42,605 bases of DNA from Candidatus Thorarchaeota archaeon (GTDB lineage: Archaea; Asgardarchaeota; Thorarchaeia; Thorarchaeales; Thorarchaeaceae): assembly GCA_011364905.1 (NCBI GenBank), contig RDNZ01000025.1:1-42605 (forward strand). Direction: 5' to 3'. This document shows, piece after piece, positions 1 to 8,305 of this stretch; position 1 is the stretch's first letter; each line of letters opens with the position of its first letter. The notes beneath the pieces are model-generated. The model made no database searches, was not told the origin of the DNA, and saw nothing but the letters and a program-made list of their open reading frames with translations. The translations under genes were made by a program, and so were the position numbers.

Positions 1-425
1 CATAGTTTAGAGGCATCCCTGATTTCGACAACATTGTCATTGATCCATAGATACACAGGGGCATCAGCTTTCCCCTGAAAGACGACCGCAGCAAACCCGG
101 CTCGTCTAAGCTGGGCACCAAAGTATCCTCCTGCGTGCGAGTCAAATATTGTTCCCGTAGCAGGCGACTTCGTGACGACAACAAATCTTCCCGCGGTGGG
201 GACACTTGTTGCTGTTGAAGGGCCAACTGCAAACACAAGCAAGTTGTCTGGTGAAAGAGCATCTGTTCCTGGAGCAAGGTTGTCGAAGAGGAGTTTGACT
301 CCCAGTCCTCTGCCTCCAAGATACTGCTTGTACAGAGCTGGAGGAATGGGCTCTCGGCGAATAGTCCTATCGCTAAGGGAAACGTACAGAATTGGGGCGT
401 TTTCATAGAGTGAAGATTGTGACAG
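1..425 (-). CDS. Aldehyde:ferredoxin oxidoreductase, N-terminal part (runs off the window)
   Basis: Tungsten/molybdopterin-dependent AOR-family enzymes oxidise aldehydes to carboxylic acids with ferredoxin as acceptor in the cytoplasm. The minus-strand translation shows the family N-terminal domain: YLGGRGLGVKLLFDNL, then GRFVVVTKSPATGTIFDSH, then GGYFGAQLRRAGFAAVVFQG. Only about 140 residues lie in the window; the cofactor and 4Fe-4S ligand regions are outside it. A GGAGG site overlaps the deoC stop, and 8 nt after it the reading frame has CTG (423-425), not ATG, GTG or TTG; the frame is closed upstream by the deoC TAG. The start is therefore either a rare CTG or a sequence error. It probably forms an operon with deoC, 12 bp upstream, which makes acetaldehyde a plausible substrate (inference). 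Confidence 0.85.
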   Translation of the reverse strand, partial: MSQSSLYENAPILYVSLSDRTIRREPIPPALYKQYLGGRGLGVKLLFDNLAPGTDALSPDNLLVFAVGPSTATSVPTAGRFVVVTKSPATGTIFDSHAGGYFGAQLRRAGFAAVVFQGKADAPVYLWINDNVVEIRDASKL

Positions 426-437
426 TTTTTGTGCCTC

Positions 438-1259
438 CTAATCAGTGAATACATTATGGACTTTGTCAGGACAGGTAAGACAACGCTCTTTGTACCACTT
501 GTAGACCTCTTTGGGCTGTTTCGCCATGTTTGCCATTCGACTTGGACATGTCCAACAAGGCTTGTCAGGCGCCATCCATGAGTCACTGTACTGTGCCCAT
601 CTGAAGTCCTCAACTATTGCAACTCCAGAACTAGTTCCAAGACGATCGGCGCCCGCATCTATAAGGCGTATAGCGTCTTTGAACGAACGAATTCCCCCTG
701 CAGCCTTGACTCCCATCTTATCACCAACAGTTTCTCGCATCAGTTTAACATCGTAAGGTGTGGCACCCATTGGTCCAAATCCGGTTGATGTTTTGACATA
801 ATTGGCGCCGGCCTCCATGCAGATGAGACACGCCTTTCGCTTCTGATCGTCTGTGAGAAATCCGGTTTCAAGGATGACCTTGACATGTGCATCTCCAGAG
901 GCCCCAACGACTCCCTCAATATCACGTTTAACAAGATCGTAGTTCTCATCCCTCAACGCTCCAATATTCATGACCATATCAACCTCCTGAGCTCCTGCCT
1001 TTACAACTTCAGCTGCTTCATAGGCTTTTACCTCAGGAATCGTTGCGCCAAGTGGGAATCCCACAACAACACACACTTTCACGTCAGTGTCCTTTAGAAG
1101 CTCTGCCGCATATGCAGTATGAAAAGGATTGATGCAGACCGCTCCAAATTCGTAGATTTCAGCCTCTTCGCACAGCTGTTTGATCTTCGCGGTCTTTGCT
1201 TCTGGTTTAAGGACTGTATGATCAATCATCTTTGCTAGTTTTTCCGCAGTAAGGTCCAT
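438..1259 (-). CDS. deoC: Deoxyribose-phosphate aldolase with C-terminal CxxC/CxxC extension
   Basis: Class I aldolase splitting 2-deoxyribose-5-phosphate into glyceraldehyde-3-phosphate and acetaldehyde, in deoxynucleoside catabolism. The TIM-barrel signatures are present: Asp94 (EVDMVMNIG), Schiff-base Lys156 in YVKTSTGFGP, and proton-relay Lys185 in GVKAAGGIRS. The protein is 273 aa against roughly 220-250 aa for the family. The extra C-terminal part (from about residue 217) has Cys235, Cys238, Cys260 and Cys263 as two CxxC pairs, which suggests a bound metal (inference). The start is the ATG at 1259, with GGAGG 7 nt upstream. The AOR gene follows directly on the same strand. Confidence 0.95.
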   Translation of the reverse strand: MDLTAEKLAKMIDHTVLKPEAKTAKIKQLCEEAEIYEFGAVCINPFHTAYAAELLKDTDVKVCVVVGFPLGATIPEVKAYEAAEVVKAGAQEVDMVMNIGALRDENYDLVKRDIEGVVGASGDAHVKVILETGFLTDDQKRKACLICMEAGANYVKTSTGFGPMGATPYDVKLMRETVGDKMGVKAAGGIRSFKDAIRLIDAGADRLGTSSGVAIVEDFRWAQYSDSWMAPDKPCWTCPSRMANMAKQPKEVYKWYKERCLTCPDKVHNVFTD

Positions 1260-1328
1260 GGGGATGCCTCCGGATATGGAGATGCAACCCCTGACAGAAT
1301 AAACCCTTCGAATGCGTCAGAGAAACGT

Positions 1329-1670
1329 CTATCGTGAGCCTAGATATGACTTGATGTCGTCCAGAACCTCTTTTTGCAGTCTGATGACATCATGTACTTC
1401 GATTTCTTCTGCATCTTTCACGACAGAGTTGAGCTGGACAACTGTGCCAACAGCATCCACCTTTGAGAAATCAACAGGAAACTCCACTTCAGCGCCTTTT
1501 ACGATTAGTTCCGACCGTGTGGGATTGAGTGCTATTCTAATGCTTCTTACAATACCGATTCTTCTGGCTCTGTTGTCCAGAACTTCCTTCCCCAACAGTC
1601 TTCCGGGCATGCTAAGCTCATATAGCTCTGCTTCGACACTGGGCATAGCTTCCTTTGTCGTGGTAGTCAT
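1329..1670 (-). CDS. PRC-barrel-like small protein
   Basis: A 113-aa soluble protein. Residues 20-50 (MPGRLLGKEVLDNRARRIG, followed by a short beta-rich stretch) resemble the first strands of a PRC-barrel, a small beta-barrel fold found in RimM, photosynthetic reaction-centre H chain and many short archaeal proteins of unknown role. The C-terminal third is helical and charged. No catalytic residues stand out. It precedes deoC on the same strand with about 70 bp between them and is divergent from hef, so it may share a promoter region with hef. The family assignment rests on the LLGKEVLDNRARRIG motif; the function is unknown. Confidence 0.6.
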   Translation of the reverse strand: MTTTTKEAMPSVEAELYELSMPGRLLGKEVLDNRARRIGIVRSIRIALNPTRSELIVKGAEVEFPVDFSKVDAVGTVVQLNSVVKDAEEIEVHDVIRLQKEVLDDIKSYLGSR

Positions 1671-1735
1671 TTCAACTTGGCTCCTTGCTCTACTTCTTCT
1701 GTTTGTAGGAGGCTTTTTACAGTGAGTATTATCAC

Positions 1736-1754
1736 AGATAGCTGAAAACTATCT
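1736..1754. repeat. Short inverted repeat between divergent genes
   Basis: AGATAG and CTATCT form a perfect 6-bp stem around a 7-nt loop, 20 bp before the hef start in the space shared by the divergent PRC-barrel gene. It could be an operator. At this length chance is possible. Confidence 0.3.
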
Positions 1755-1773
1755 AGTCTATGAGGCTTAATTG

Positions 1774-4074
1774 ATGGCTGAAAGCGAAACCTTCGTGGAA
1801 GAACCAATGATACGCGAGAGAAGCGTGGTGTATAGAGCGTATCAGATCAATCTCTCAGAGATTGCAGCCAAAAAGAGCACAATGGTGGTTCTCAGTACTG
1901 GTCTAGGAAAGACTGTGATCGCAGCACTTGTGGCGGCAAAGCGCTTGGTGCAATATCCAGAATCAAAAATTCTCTTCTTGGCGCCATCAAGACCTCTGGT
2001 AGACCAACAAGCACGTTTCCTGAAAAAAGCGCTAGACCTTGACGAAGGTTTCGTTGTGTGTTTGACTGGACAGGACCCTCCAGATCAAAGACGGAACACA
2101 TGGAGCGAGTCTAAAGTAGTAGTGATGACGCCACAGGCGCTCCAAAATGATCTGATCCAGAGAAGCTATGATTTGAAAGATGTATCATTGATAGTCTTTG
2201 ATGAGGCTCATCGTGGCGTCGGAAATTATGCATATACTTTCATCGCAGAGCTCTATGAAAAACAGGGTATCAACAGAATCAGTCTTGGACTCACAGCCTC
2301 ACCGGGTCATCAGGCTGAACAGATCAGGGTGGTCTGTGAGAACCTCAGACTCTCGCATGTTGAGGTGAGAGATGAAAAGAGTAGGGATGTACGAGACTAT
2401 ATCATTTCAGTGGATACAGAGATGCAGTTCATAACAATACCTCCAGAGATTGAAGTCCTGAGAGATATTCTCTACTCAATAATCGATATCTATAGAGTTC
2501 CAGTGATAAATCAGGGATTCAATCTTCCAGACACAAGACGCATGACACGTAAGGAGATTCTGAGAACTCAAAGTGAGGTTAGGAAAGAGATAGGCTCATA
2601 CACCAAACCACCTCATGGACTCTATGTCGTCATCCGAAATCTTACTGCTTTACTACGACTCATTCACCTATTGGAGTTTGTAGGGACTCAAGGACTGACG
2701 CCAACTCAGAGATACATCCAAGGGGTCTACGAGGAGATACGAAACAAGAAAAGCTCGAAAGGTGTGAAAGACCTAGTGGCTAGGTCAGAGTTCAAGCAGT
2801 TTGAGAGTCTGTTGGGAGCTCTGATTGAAAAGGGACACAGACATCCTAAGGCTGATGCAATTCTAGAAATTGTAAGCGAGCAGCTATCGGTCGACCTTGA
2901 TTCACGCATTTTGATCTTCACTCGGTTTAGAGATACTGCAGCAGAAGTGAGCGAAACTCTAGAGCAACTGGAGGAGGCGCGAGTCAGTCGTTTTGTGGGA
3001 CAGAGTTCTCGTGGGTCTGACAAGGGATTCAGTCAGAAGAGGCAAGTCGAAATCCTTGAGGGTTTTCGAAACAACGAGTTCAATGTCCTAGTTGCAACAC
3101 AGGTGGGGGAGGAAGGTCTAGACATTCCGGAATGTAATCTGGTAGTGTTCTATGACTGCGTCCCTTCCGTTGTACCGTATATTCAACGGCGAGGCAGAAC
3201 CGGACGCCATGCCCCTGGAAGAGTTGTGATTTTTGTGGCCAAAGGAACTCACGATGAGTTCTACCATTGGAGTGTGATTAACAAATTGAAGAAAATGCCC
3301 TCGGCTCTTAAAGAGGCTGAGAAAGAAGAAGATGAGAAACAAACAAGCCTCGAGGAGTTTGCGAGTGAAGAAGAGGAGCAAGAATCTGAGCGGCTGGTTA
3401 GTGTAGCTCCAAAAAAGGAAGATCACATCCGACTCATCGTTGATTCCAGAGAACTTCCAACAGCTGTTGCTCGTGAACTCACAAGACTTGATATTGAGAT
3501 ATCGGGGGAGAGCCTTGAGATTGGTGACTATGTAGCATCGGAAGAAGTTGCTGTTGAACGGAAGGAAACGGGGGACTTCATTCAATCACTCATAGATGGT
3601 CGTCTCTTCGTTCAATTATCCGCTTTACGTTCAGCATACAGACGTCCAGTCCTCATTATCGAAGGTGAACAGATACTCGGACTACGAGCGGTGAATCCAG
3701 CTTCTATCTATGGTGCTCTTGCGTCAATTGCAGTCAGGATTCAGGTTCCAATCCTTTGGACACGTAATGCAGAAGAAACAGCCAATATCCTCTATAGGAT
3801 TGCACGACTCGAGCAAATAGAGTCCAGTAAACCACTACGAACTAGGTCAGGAGAAACAAAGGGAACAGATGCTGAAACTTTGGAGTATATTCTTTCAGGT
3901 TTCCCAGGAGTTGACACTGTGACCTCTAGAGCCATTCTGACAGAGTTTGGTACACTAGAGAAAATCTTCTCAGCTGACCAGAAAGACCTGCAAAAAGTGA
4001 AGGGCGTGGGACCAAAGATTGCTGGTCGTATCAAGCGTTTGTTGACCACAACATATCTCAGTTCTAAGGCTTAG
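1774..4074 (+). CDS. hef: Hef-type helicase/XPF-family nuclease
   Basis: Archaeal Hef (FANCM/Mph1 relative fused to an XPF nuclease) processes stalled forks and branched DNA. Domains in order: SF2 helicase with Walker A STGLGKT (about residues 41-47), DEAH box (about 143-146), LGLTAS, and motif VI QRRGRTGRHAPG; an acidic linker rich in Glu/Lys (about 520-545); an XPF/ERCC4 nuclease with the signature GDYVASEEVAVERKETGDF (about 585-603) preceded by IVDSRE; and a C-terminal tandem helix-hairpin-helix (FPGVDTV and VKGVGPKIAGRI). At 766 aa this is full length for the family. ATG at 1774 is preferred to the adjacent in-frame TTG at 1771. All catalytic residues checked are intact. Its last 4 bp overlap the convergent HTH gene. 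Confidence 0.96.
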   Translation: MAESETFVEEPMIRERSVVYRAYQINLSEIAAKKSTMVVLSTGLGKTVIAALVAAKRLVQYPESKILFLAPSRPLVDQQARFLKKALDLDEGFVVCLTGQDPPDQRRNTWSESKVVVMTPQALQNDLIQRSYDLKDVSLIVFDEAHRGVGNYAYTFIAELYEKQGINRISLGLTASPGHQAEQIRVVCENLRLSHVEVRDEKSRDVRDYIISVDTEMQFITIPPEIEVLRDILYSIIDIYRVPVINQGFNLPDTRRMTRKEILRTQSEVRKEIGSYTKPPHGLYVVIRNLTALLRLIHLLEFVGTQGLTPTQRYIQGVYEEIRNKKSSKGVKDLVARSEFKQFESLLGALIEKGHRHPKADAILEIVSEQLSVDLDSRILIFTRFRDTAAEVSETLEQLEEARVSRFVGQSSRGSDKGFSQKRQVEILEGFRNNEFNVLVATQVGEEGLDIPECNLVVFYDCVPSVVPYIQRRGRTGRHAPGRVVIFVAKGTHDEFYHWSVINKLKKMPSALKEAEKEEDEKQTSLEEFASEEEEQESERLVSVAPKKEDHIRLIVDSRELPTAVARELTRLDIEISGESLEIGDYVASEEVAVERKETGDFIQSLIDGRLFVQLSALRSAYRRPVLIIEGEQILGLRAVNPASIYGALASIAVRIQVPILWTRNAEETANILYRIARLEQIESSKPLRTRSGETKGTDAETLEYILSGFPGVDTVTSRAILTEFGTLEKIFSADQKDLQKVKGVGPKIAGRIKRLLTTTYLSSKA

Positions 4075-4739
4075 TAGACTCGGGGATTCCTCTCTTTACC
4101 CCTCGCATATGCTTCGCGGAGTGTGTCTGTAATCTTCTTAGTCAGATCCCAATATTCTTGGTAGTCCTTTTCGTCGAGTCGGACAACACTGAGAATACTA
4201 CGAAATAGCATGTACAATTTAGGGTCGAGCTCGTGAACTTGACAGAGTGTGTTCTTAGCGAATTCAAGCCCCTTGAGGCGGATCCTATCTCGTCTTGTCA
4301 TCTCCTCTGCGACTCTCTTCATCTCTTCCTCATTCTTGAGTACGAAACCCAGCTCTTTCATTATGCCGACGATATCCAATGTTCTGTCAAGGTTTCTGTC
4401 TGCATCCTCCGGAAGCTCGTCCATGTCTCCAGTCGCTATGAACACATTTTCTGCCGTAGCTCGCCAGAGCTTTTGCATGATGTGACTATTGCCGTTTCCA
4501 GCAGGTTCGTAGCCATCCTGCTCCACAAGTCCGCATTTCTCTAACTCTTTGATATGATATCTTACAGTCTGGGGCTTGATCTCCTTTTCTGGCTCCTGCT
4601 TTGAGAGAAAGTCAATGAGTTCGGAGGTGGACATTCTTCGGGCCCTCAGAGCATGTAGGATTTGCCTTCGACTCTCCTCACTAAGGACCTTATAGGCGTC
4701 AACTGCTTCTTCGCCGGTGAGGACCCTGATTGTGTCGAT
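4071..4739 (-). CDS. ArsR/winged-helix transcriptional regulator
   Basis: The N-terminal domain is a typical archaeal winged helix: AYKVLSEESRRQILHAL, then MSTSELIDFLS, KPQTVRYHIKELEKCGL and a wing. The first ATG in frame (4634) would cut off helix 1, so translation must begin upstream. The frame is open to a TAG at about 4765 but contains no ATG, GTG or TTG there; the best placed codon is ATC at 4737-4739, 8 nt after a GGAGG, giving MDTIRVLTGEEAVDAY if read as Met. The C-terminal 120 residues are helical and charged with no recognised ligand site. It probably binds DNA and may regulate nearby genes or itself. Its stop overlaps that of hef (TTAG). Confidence 0.75.
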   Translation of the reverse strand: MDTIRVLTGEEAVDAYKVLSEESRRQILHALRARRMSTSELIDFLSKQEPEKEIKPQTVRYHIKELEKCGLVEQDGYEPAGNGNSHIMQKLWRATAENVFIATGDMDELPEDADRNLDRTLDIVGIMKELGFVLKNEEEMKRVAEEMTRRDRIRLKGLEFAKNTLCQVHELDPKLYMLFRSILSVVRLDEKDYQEYWDLTKKITDTLREAYARGKERNPRVY

Positions 4740-4821
4740 AGTTGTTGCCTCCTGATTCAGAACATCACTATCCTAGTACTATAAGCGTTGAGAAATGAAC
4801 AAAGTCATAGGTTGCTCGACA

Positions 4822-4846
4822 ACTAATAGCCCTCAGGGCTACTAGT
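4822..4846. promoter_or_regulatory. 25-bp near-perfect palindrome (operator or hairpin)
   Basis: ACTAATAGCCC, TCA, GGGCTACTAGT: the arms are complementary at 10 of 11 positions. It lies 17 bp after the stop of the small HTH gene and upstream of the ArsR-like gene, between two regulators on the same strand. This suits an autoregulatory operator. A terminator hairpin is possible, but no U-run follows. Confidence 0.55.
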
Positions 4847-4863
4847 GTCGGAATTTCGGTCGA

Positions 4864-5109
4864 TTATGCAGGCACATAAATCCATTGTCTCATGTCTTGG
4901 AGGCATGGAACGCGCTTGATTAGTTGTTTCTTCAAGAGTTTTCTAAGTGCATATCTGACAGTTCGTGGTGCAAAAGAAACCTTGTCTAGAAGCTGCTTAG
5001 GTGTAACGCCACCTTTGCCGCTGCTTCTAAGAATGTCGAGGACTATCATCTGACTCTTTGTGAGCTTCATAGTCTTGAGCTCTTCTTGAAGTTGTTGATC
5101 GCTCATCAT
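4864..5109 (-). CDS. Small winged-helix DNA-binding protein
   Basis: An 81-aa protein that is little more than one winged-helix domain: LTKSQMIVLDILRSSGKGG, TPKQLLDKVSFAPRTVRYAL (recognition helix) and RKLLKKQLIKRV, followed by a wing ending WIYVP. It resembles MarR/Lrp-type HTH domains with no effector domain, so it may act as a simple repressor. Two ATGs are adjacent at the start. The 260 bp upstream are non-coding and AT-rich. Its target is unknown; the divergent sugar-nucleotide gene or the palindrome downstream are candidates (inference). Confidence 0.7.
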   Translation of the reverse strand: MMSDQQLQEELKTMKLTKSQMIVLDILRSSGKGGVTPKQLLDKVSFAPRTVRYALRKLLKKQLIKRVPCLQDMRQWIYVPA

Positions 5110-5376
5110 TTTGAATACTTTCCCATTATTGTTTGTTTTTTGATGAGGTTTTTCGTAGAAATTGCCTCATTCAACCAATCATTTGAACGTTAAAGTTACT
5201 TATTAATTTATCGCCGTCTGGAGTTGTATAACGCGGTGAATGGCTGCGAGAACTTAACGGTGTTAATATCTTTTCGATGATGATTTGACCTAAGTATCTC
5301 AACAATCTCAGCTGGGGGTACATTGGATTAACTGCGGGAAAGTCTTTAACTCTGAAGAACATGAGCAAGATGACAT
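5110..5376. promoter_or_regulatory. Non-coding divergent promoter region
   Basis: AT-rich spacer between the minus-strand HTH gene and the plus-strand GlmU-like gene. TATA-like tracts occur at about 5196-5210 (TTACTTATTAATTTA) and about 5263-5275 (GTTAATATC). The first would leave a leader of about 60 nt for the HTH gene on the minus strand; the second a leader of about 90 nt for the plus gene. No conserved RNA element was recognised. Confidence 0.4.
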
Positions 5377-6657
5377 ATGATGAAAAAGGCCGTCCTACTT
5401 GCAGCAGGCGATTCCAGGAGGATGCTTCCACTCTCAGCCAACCAGCCTAAACATCTATTACCGATAGCTGGAAAGCCTTTGATTTTTCATACTATAGAAG
5501 CATTGGAGAAGGCAGGGATTACTGAAACACTGATTGTCTATGGGTATCATGCTGAGAAACTTAGTAAAGCAGTTGAAACGCAGTCTTGGAAGATGAAGGT
5601 CTCATTCGTCAATCAAAAAGAACGAAAAGGAACCGCTCATGCTGCGGGCCACGCTAAGAAGTTCGTTGGAGAGGAAGATGCCATTCTGATGAATGGCGAT
5701 GTAATGGTTGGTCCTGGCACATTTGAGGGGCTCATTGAACTACACTTGAAGAAGAAATACGATATGACTCTCTCTGTCAAAAAGATTGAAGACCCAAGTC
5801 CATACGGTGTTGTAAAGGTTCAAAGAGGGAAGGCTAAGGCACTGATCGAAAAACCCGAGCCTGACCAAATGGTGAGTAACCTAGTGAATGCAGGAATATA
5901 TGCAGTAGGCAGCTCGATATGGGATGCGATAGATAAAACAGAGCTATCTCCACGAGGCGAGTATGAAATCACCGACTCGATCTCAATGCTCATAGAGAAA
6001 GGGAATGTTGGAGCGTTTTCCATGCCTTCCTGGTGGCTGGACATTGGCAAGCCTTGGGACCTATTGACCGCCAATGAACTGTATCTTGGCCAAATTAAAA
6101 GGCAAATTGATGGAACTATTGAGGATGGCGCAGTTGTGAAGGGTGATGCTGTCATTAAGGAGGGCACTCATGTGAGAAGCGGAGCCTATATTGAAGGTCC
6201 AGTCTTCATAGATAAGGAGTCTGTAATTGGACCAAACTGCTATATTAGACCATACACATCACTAGGCAAGAATGTCAAGATTGGGAATGCAGTGGAGATC
6301 AAGAATTCCATCATAATGGATGGTACCAATGTAGGTCATTTGTCCTATGTTGGAGACTCCATCATCGGACAGCACTCAAATTTTGGCGCCGGAACCATCA
6401 CTGCCAATCTGCGCCACGATAACCACTCGATATTTGCCACAGTCAAAGGAGAGCGTATAAACTCAGGAAGACGCAAACTCGGAGCGATAATCGGAGATGA
6501 CGTGAAGACTGGAATTGGCACCTCGATTAGTCCCGGCATTGTCCTGCATCAAGGTTCTCAGACTGGTATAGGTGTCATTGTCACACGGGACATTCCGCCC
6601 AACAAACTTGTGATTGCAAAACAAGGGCAATCCATAATGGATGCGGACCACCGATAG
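5377..6657 (+). CDS. Bifunctional sugar-1-phosphate nucleotidylyltransferase/acetyltransferase (GlmU-like)
   Basis: Makes an NDP-sugar, most likely UDP-GlcNAc, from the sugar-1-phosphate. The N-terminal Rossmann-type nucleotidyltransferase has LLAAGDSRRMLPLS (7-20), KHLLPIAGKPLI (25-36), the metal-site region MNGDVMV and NAGIYAV. From about residue 245 there are hexapeptide repeats of a left-handed beta-helix (IGPNCYIRPYTSLGKNVKIG and onward), the acyltransferase half. At 426 aa it matches the archaeal ST0452-type enzymes of Sulfolobus, which make several NDP-sugars and acetylate amino-sugar phosphates. Starts with two consecutive ATGs. The radical SAM gene begins 13 bp after its stop, so the two are probably co-transcribed. 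Confidence 0.9.
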   Translation: MMKKAVLLAAGDSRRMLPLSANQPKHLLPIAGKPLIFHTIEALEKAGITETLIVYGYHAEKLSKAVETQSWKMKVSFVNQKERKGTAHAAGHAKKFVGEEDAILMNGDVMVGPGTFEGLIELHLKKKYDMTLSVKKIEDPSPYGVVKVQRGKAKALIEKPEPDQMVSNLVNAGIYAVGSSIWDAIDKTELSPRGEYEITDSISMLIEKGNVGAFSMPSWWLDIGKPWDLLTANELYLGQIKRQIDGTIEDGAVVKGDAVIKEGTHVRSGAYIEGPVFIDKESVIGPNCYIRPYTSLGKNVKIGNAVEIKNSIIMDGTNVGHLSYVGDSIIGQHSNFGAGTITANLRHDNHSIFATVKGERINSGRRKLGAIIGDDVKTGIGTSISPGIVLHQGSQTGIGVIVTRDIPPNKLVIAKQGQSIMDADHR

Positions 6658-6670
6658 GAAGGAGGAACTT

Positions 6671-8197
6671 TTGGCACCCGAGAGATTACAGGAGTTCAAC
6701 ACTATTGTAAAAGACTCGAGTAAGGTCGATGTTCTGTTTGGATACTGTTATCCATCGACCTATCGAGCAGGGATGACAGGGCTAGTGTTACATATCCTTT
6801 ACGGGATTCTGAACTCTCGAGCTGATACCTCTTGTGAGAGATATTTTCGATACGATACAAAATCCCCCGCCCTCTCCGTAGAAAGCCAGAGACCATTGAG
6901 GGAAAACCATGTCTTAGGATTTTCTCTAACGTACGAAGAGGACATAATCAATCTAGTGCAGATGCTTGACTTTGGAGGTGTGCCAGTTCTCGCTGAGGAG
7001 AGAACTGAGAATGACCCACTAGTTGTAGTGGGGGGACCAGTTGTCACAGCAAATCCAGAGCCGTTTGTCGATTTCGTTGACTCCTTCGTCATCGGGGAAG
7101 GAGACTTAGTCATAAACGAGTTAGTGGATGCCGTTGCAACGGGACCCTCACGGAGAGAGGTCTTAGCGCGGTTTTCTGAGATTTCTGGATTCTATGTTCC
7201 AGCAATCCCAAAAACAAGTGTGAAACGAAACATCATCCTCGACCTAGACTCACTCGACTATCCACTTTCTCAAATTGTTCCGGATGTTGCAGAGGGCTCT
7301 CAGTTTGACCCCGTGTTCGGTAAGTCATTCCTTCTTGAGGTGACAAGGGGATGTGGTCACTCTTGTCGATTTTGTTTAATTGGACATGTTTGTCAACCAA
7401 GACGGACCAGAAGTCTATCAAAACTGAAAGAACTTGTTCAAAACGGAATAGGCAACACTCCTGTCAGTAAGGTCTCGATGATTGGCTCGTCACTGGGAGA
7501 CCTCGATGGACTTGAGGAACTCGTGTGCTGGACCGGAAACCAAGGGTTGGGCGTGTCTGTTCCGTCTCTGCGAGCCGACTCTGTGACTGAACCACTCCTC
7601 AATTGTCTGGTTAAGAGTGGTCAACGAACTCTTACAATCGCACCAGAAACAGGATCTACGGATTTGAGAAGACATATTGGCAAAGGCTTGAGCGACACTG
7701 ATATTGAGAGCGCAGTCGAGATGGCAGCACGCTGCGGTTACAACTCCCTGAAGCTATATTTCATCATTGGACTTCCTGGGGAAACTGATGATGATATCAC
7801 TGCCACTGTTGATATGATAGTGAAACTAGCAAAGACATCTGGTATGAAAGTCACTGCCAGTGTTAATCCCTTCATTCCAAAAGCCCAAACCAGGTGGGAG
7901 AGAGAACCTCAACCGTCAATCGGAGAGATTCGTAGAAGACTGAAAATTGTAGAGAGAGGAGTGAAAAAGGACTCAAGGGTCACAGTTGAGTCACTTGACC
8001 CGAGAAGTGCAAGAATACAAGCTGCACTTTCAATAGGGGATAGATCCTTGGGCAAAGTGATTCGAGCTGCTGCTAGATATGGTGGATATGGTGGGTGGCG
8101 TCGTGCAGAGAAAGAAACTGGGATTTCATTCCTAGATTTGGCTAGTGACACCGAGAGACTGCAAGAAGATTTGCCTTGGTCTTATTTACGAAACTGA
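6671..8197 (+). CDS. Radical SAM protein with B12-binding-like N-terminal domain
   Basis: 508 aa if started at TTG 6671, chosen because a strong GGAGG lies 5 nt upstream, directly after the preceding gene's stop; an ATG at 6641 would overlap that gene by 17 bp. The N-terminal 150 residues resemble a B12-binding Rossmann domain (VVVGGPVVTANPEP, FVIGEGDLVINEL) but lack the DxHxxG cobalamin ligand. The radical SAM core has CGHSCRFC (Cys228, Cys232, Cys235) binding the 4Fe-4S cluster, followed by an IAPETGS and a FIIGLPGET motif. It resembles COG1032 proteins such as MiaB/YgiQ relatives. The substrate is unknown; a tRNA- or envelope-related role is only a guess from context. Confidence 0.85.
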   Translation: MAPERLQEFNTIVKDSSKVDVLFGYCYPSTYRAGMTGLVLHILYGILNSRADTSCERYFRYDTKSPALSVESQRPLRENHVLGFSLTYEEDIINLVQMLDFGGVPVLAEERTENDPLVVVGGPVVTANPEPFVDFVDSFVIGEGDLVINELVDAVATGPSRREVLARFSEISGFYVPAIPKTSVKRNIILDLDSLDYPLSQIVPDVAEGSQFDPVFGKSFLLEVTRGCGHSCRFCLIGHVCQPRRTRSLSKLKELVQNGIGNTPVSKVSMIGSSLGDLDGLEELVCWTGNQGLGVSVPSLRADSVTEPLLNCLVKSGQRTLTIAPETGSTDLRRHIGKGLSDTDIESAVEMAARCGYNSLKLYFIIGLPGETDDDITATVDMIVKLAKTSGMKVTASVNPFIPKAQTRWEREPQPSIGEIRRRLKIVERGVKKDSRVTVESLDPRSARIQAALSIGDRSLGKVIRAAARYGGYGGWRRAEKETGISFLDLASDTERLQEDLPWSYLRN

Positions 8198-8305
8198 AAA
8201 TCGTGAAACAAGCGCCATCTTGACAAAGCTCTTAAGTCAATTCTGGGAAGTCACTCTTGAGATACGCTGTGGCCAACATTGGTCATGGTTGTCTGGTGAC
8301 GAAAA

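Noticed and set aside
172..408. Plus-strand 78-aa open frame at the left edge
   Set aside because: The opposite strand encodes a clear aldehyde:ferredoxin oxidoreductase N-terminal domain here.
5171..5431. Minus-strand 86-aa open frame upstream of the GlmU-like gene
   Set aside because: Lies over the promoter region and the start of a well-supported gene, with no ribosome-binding site or recognisable domain.
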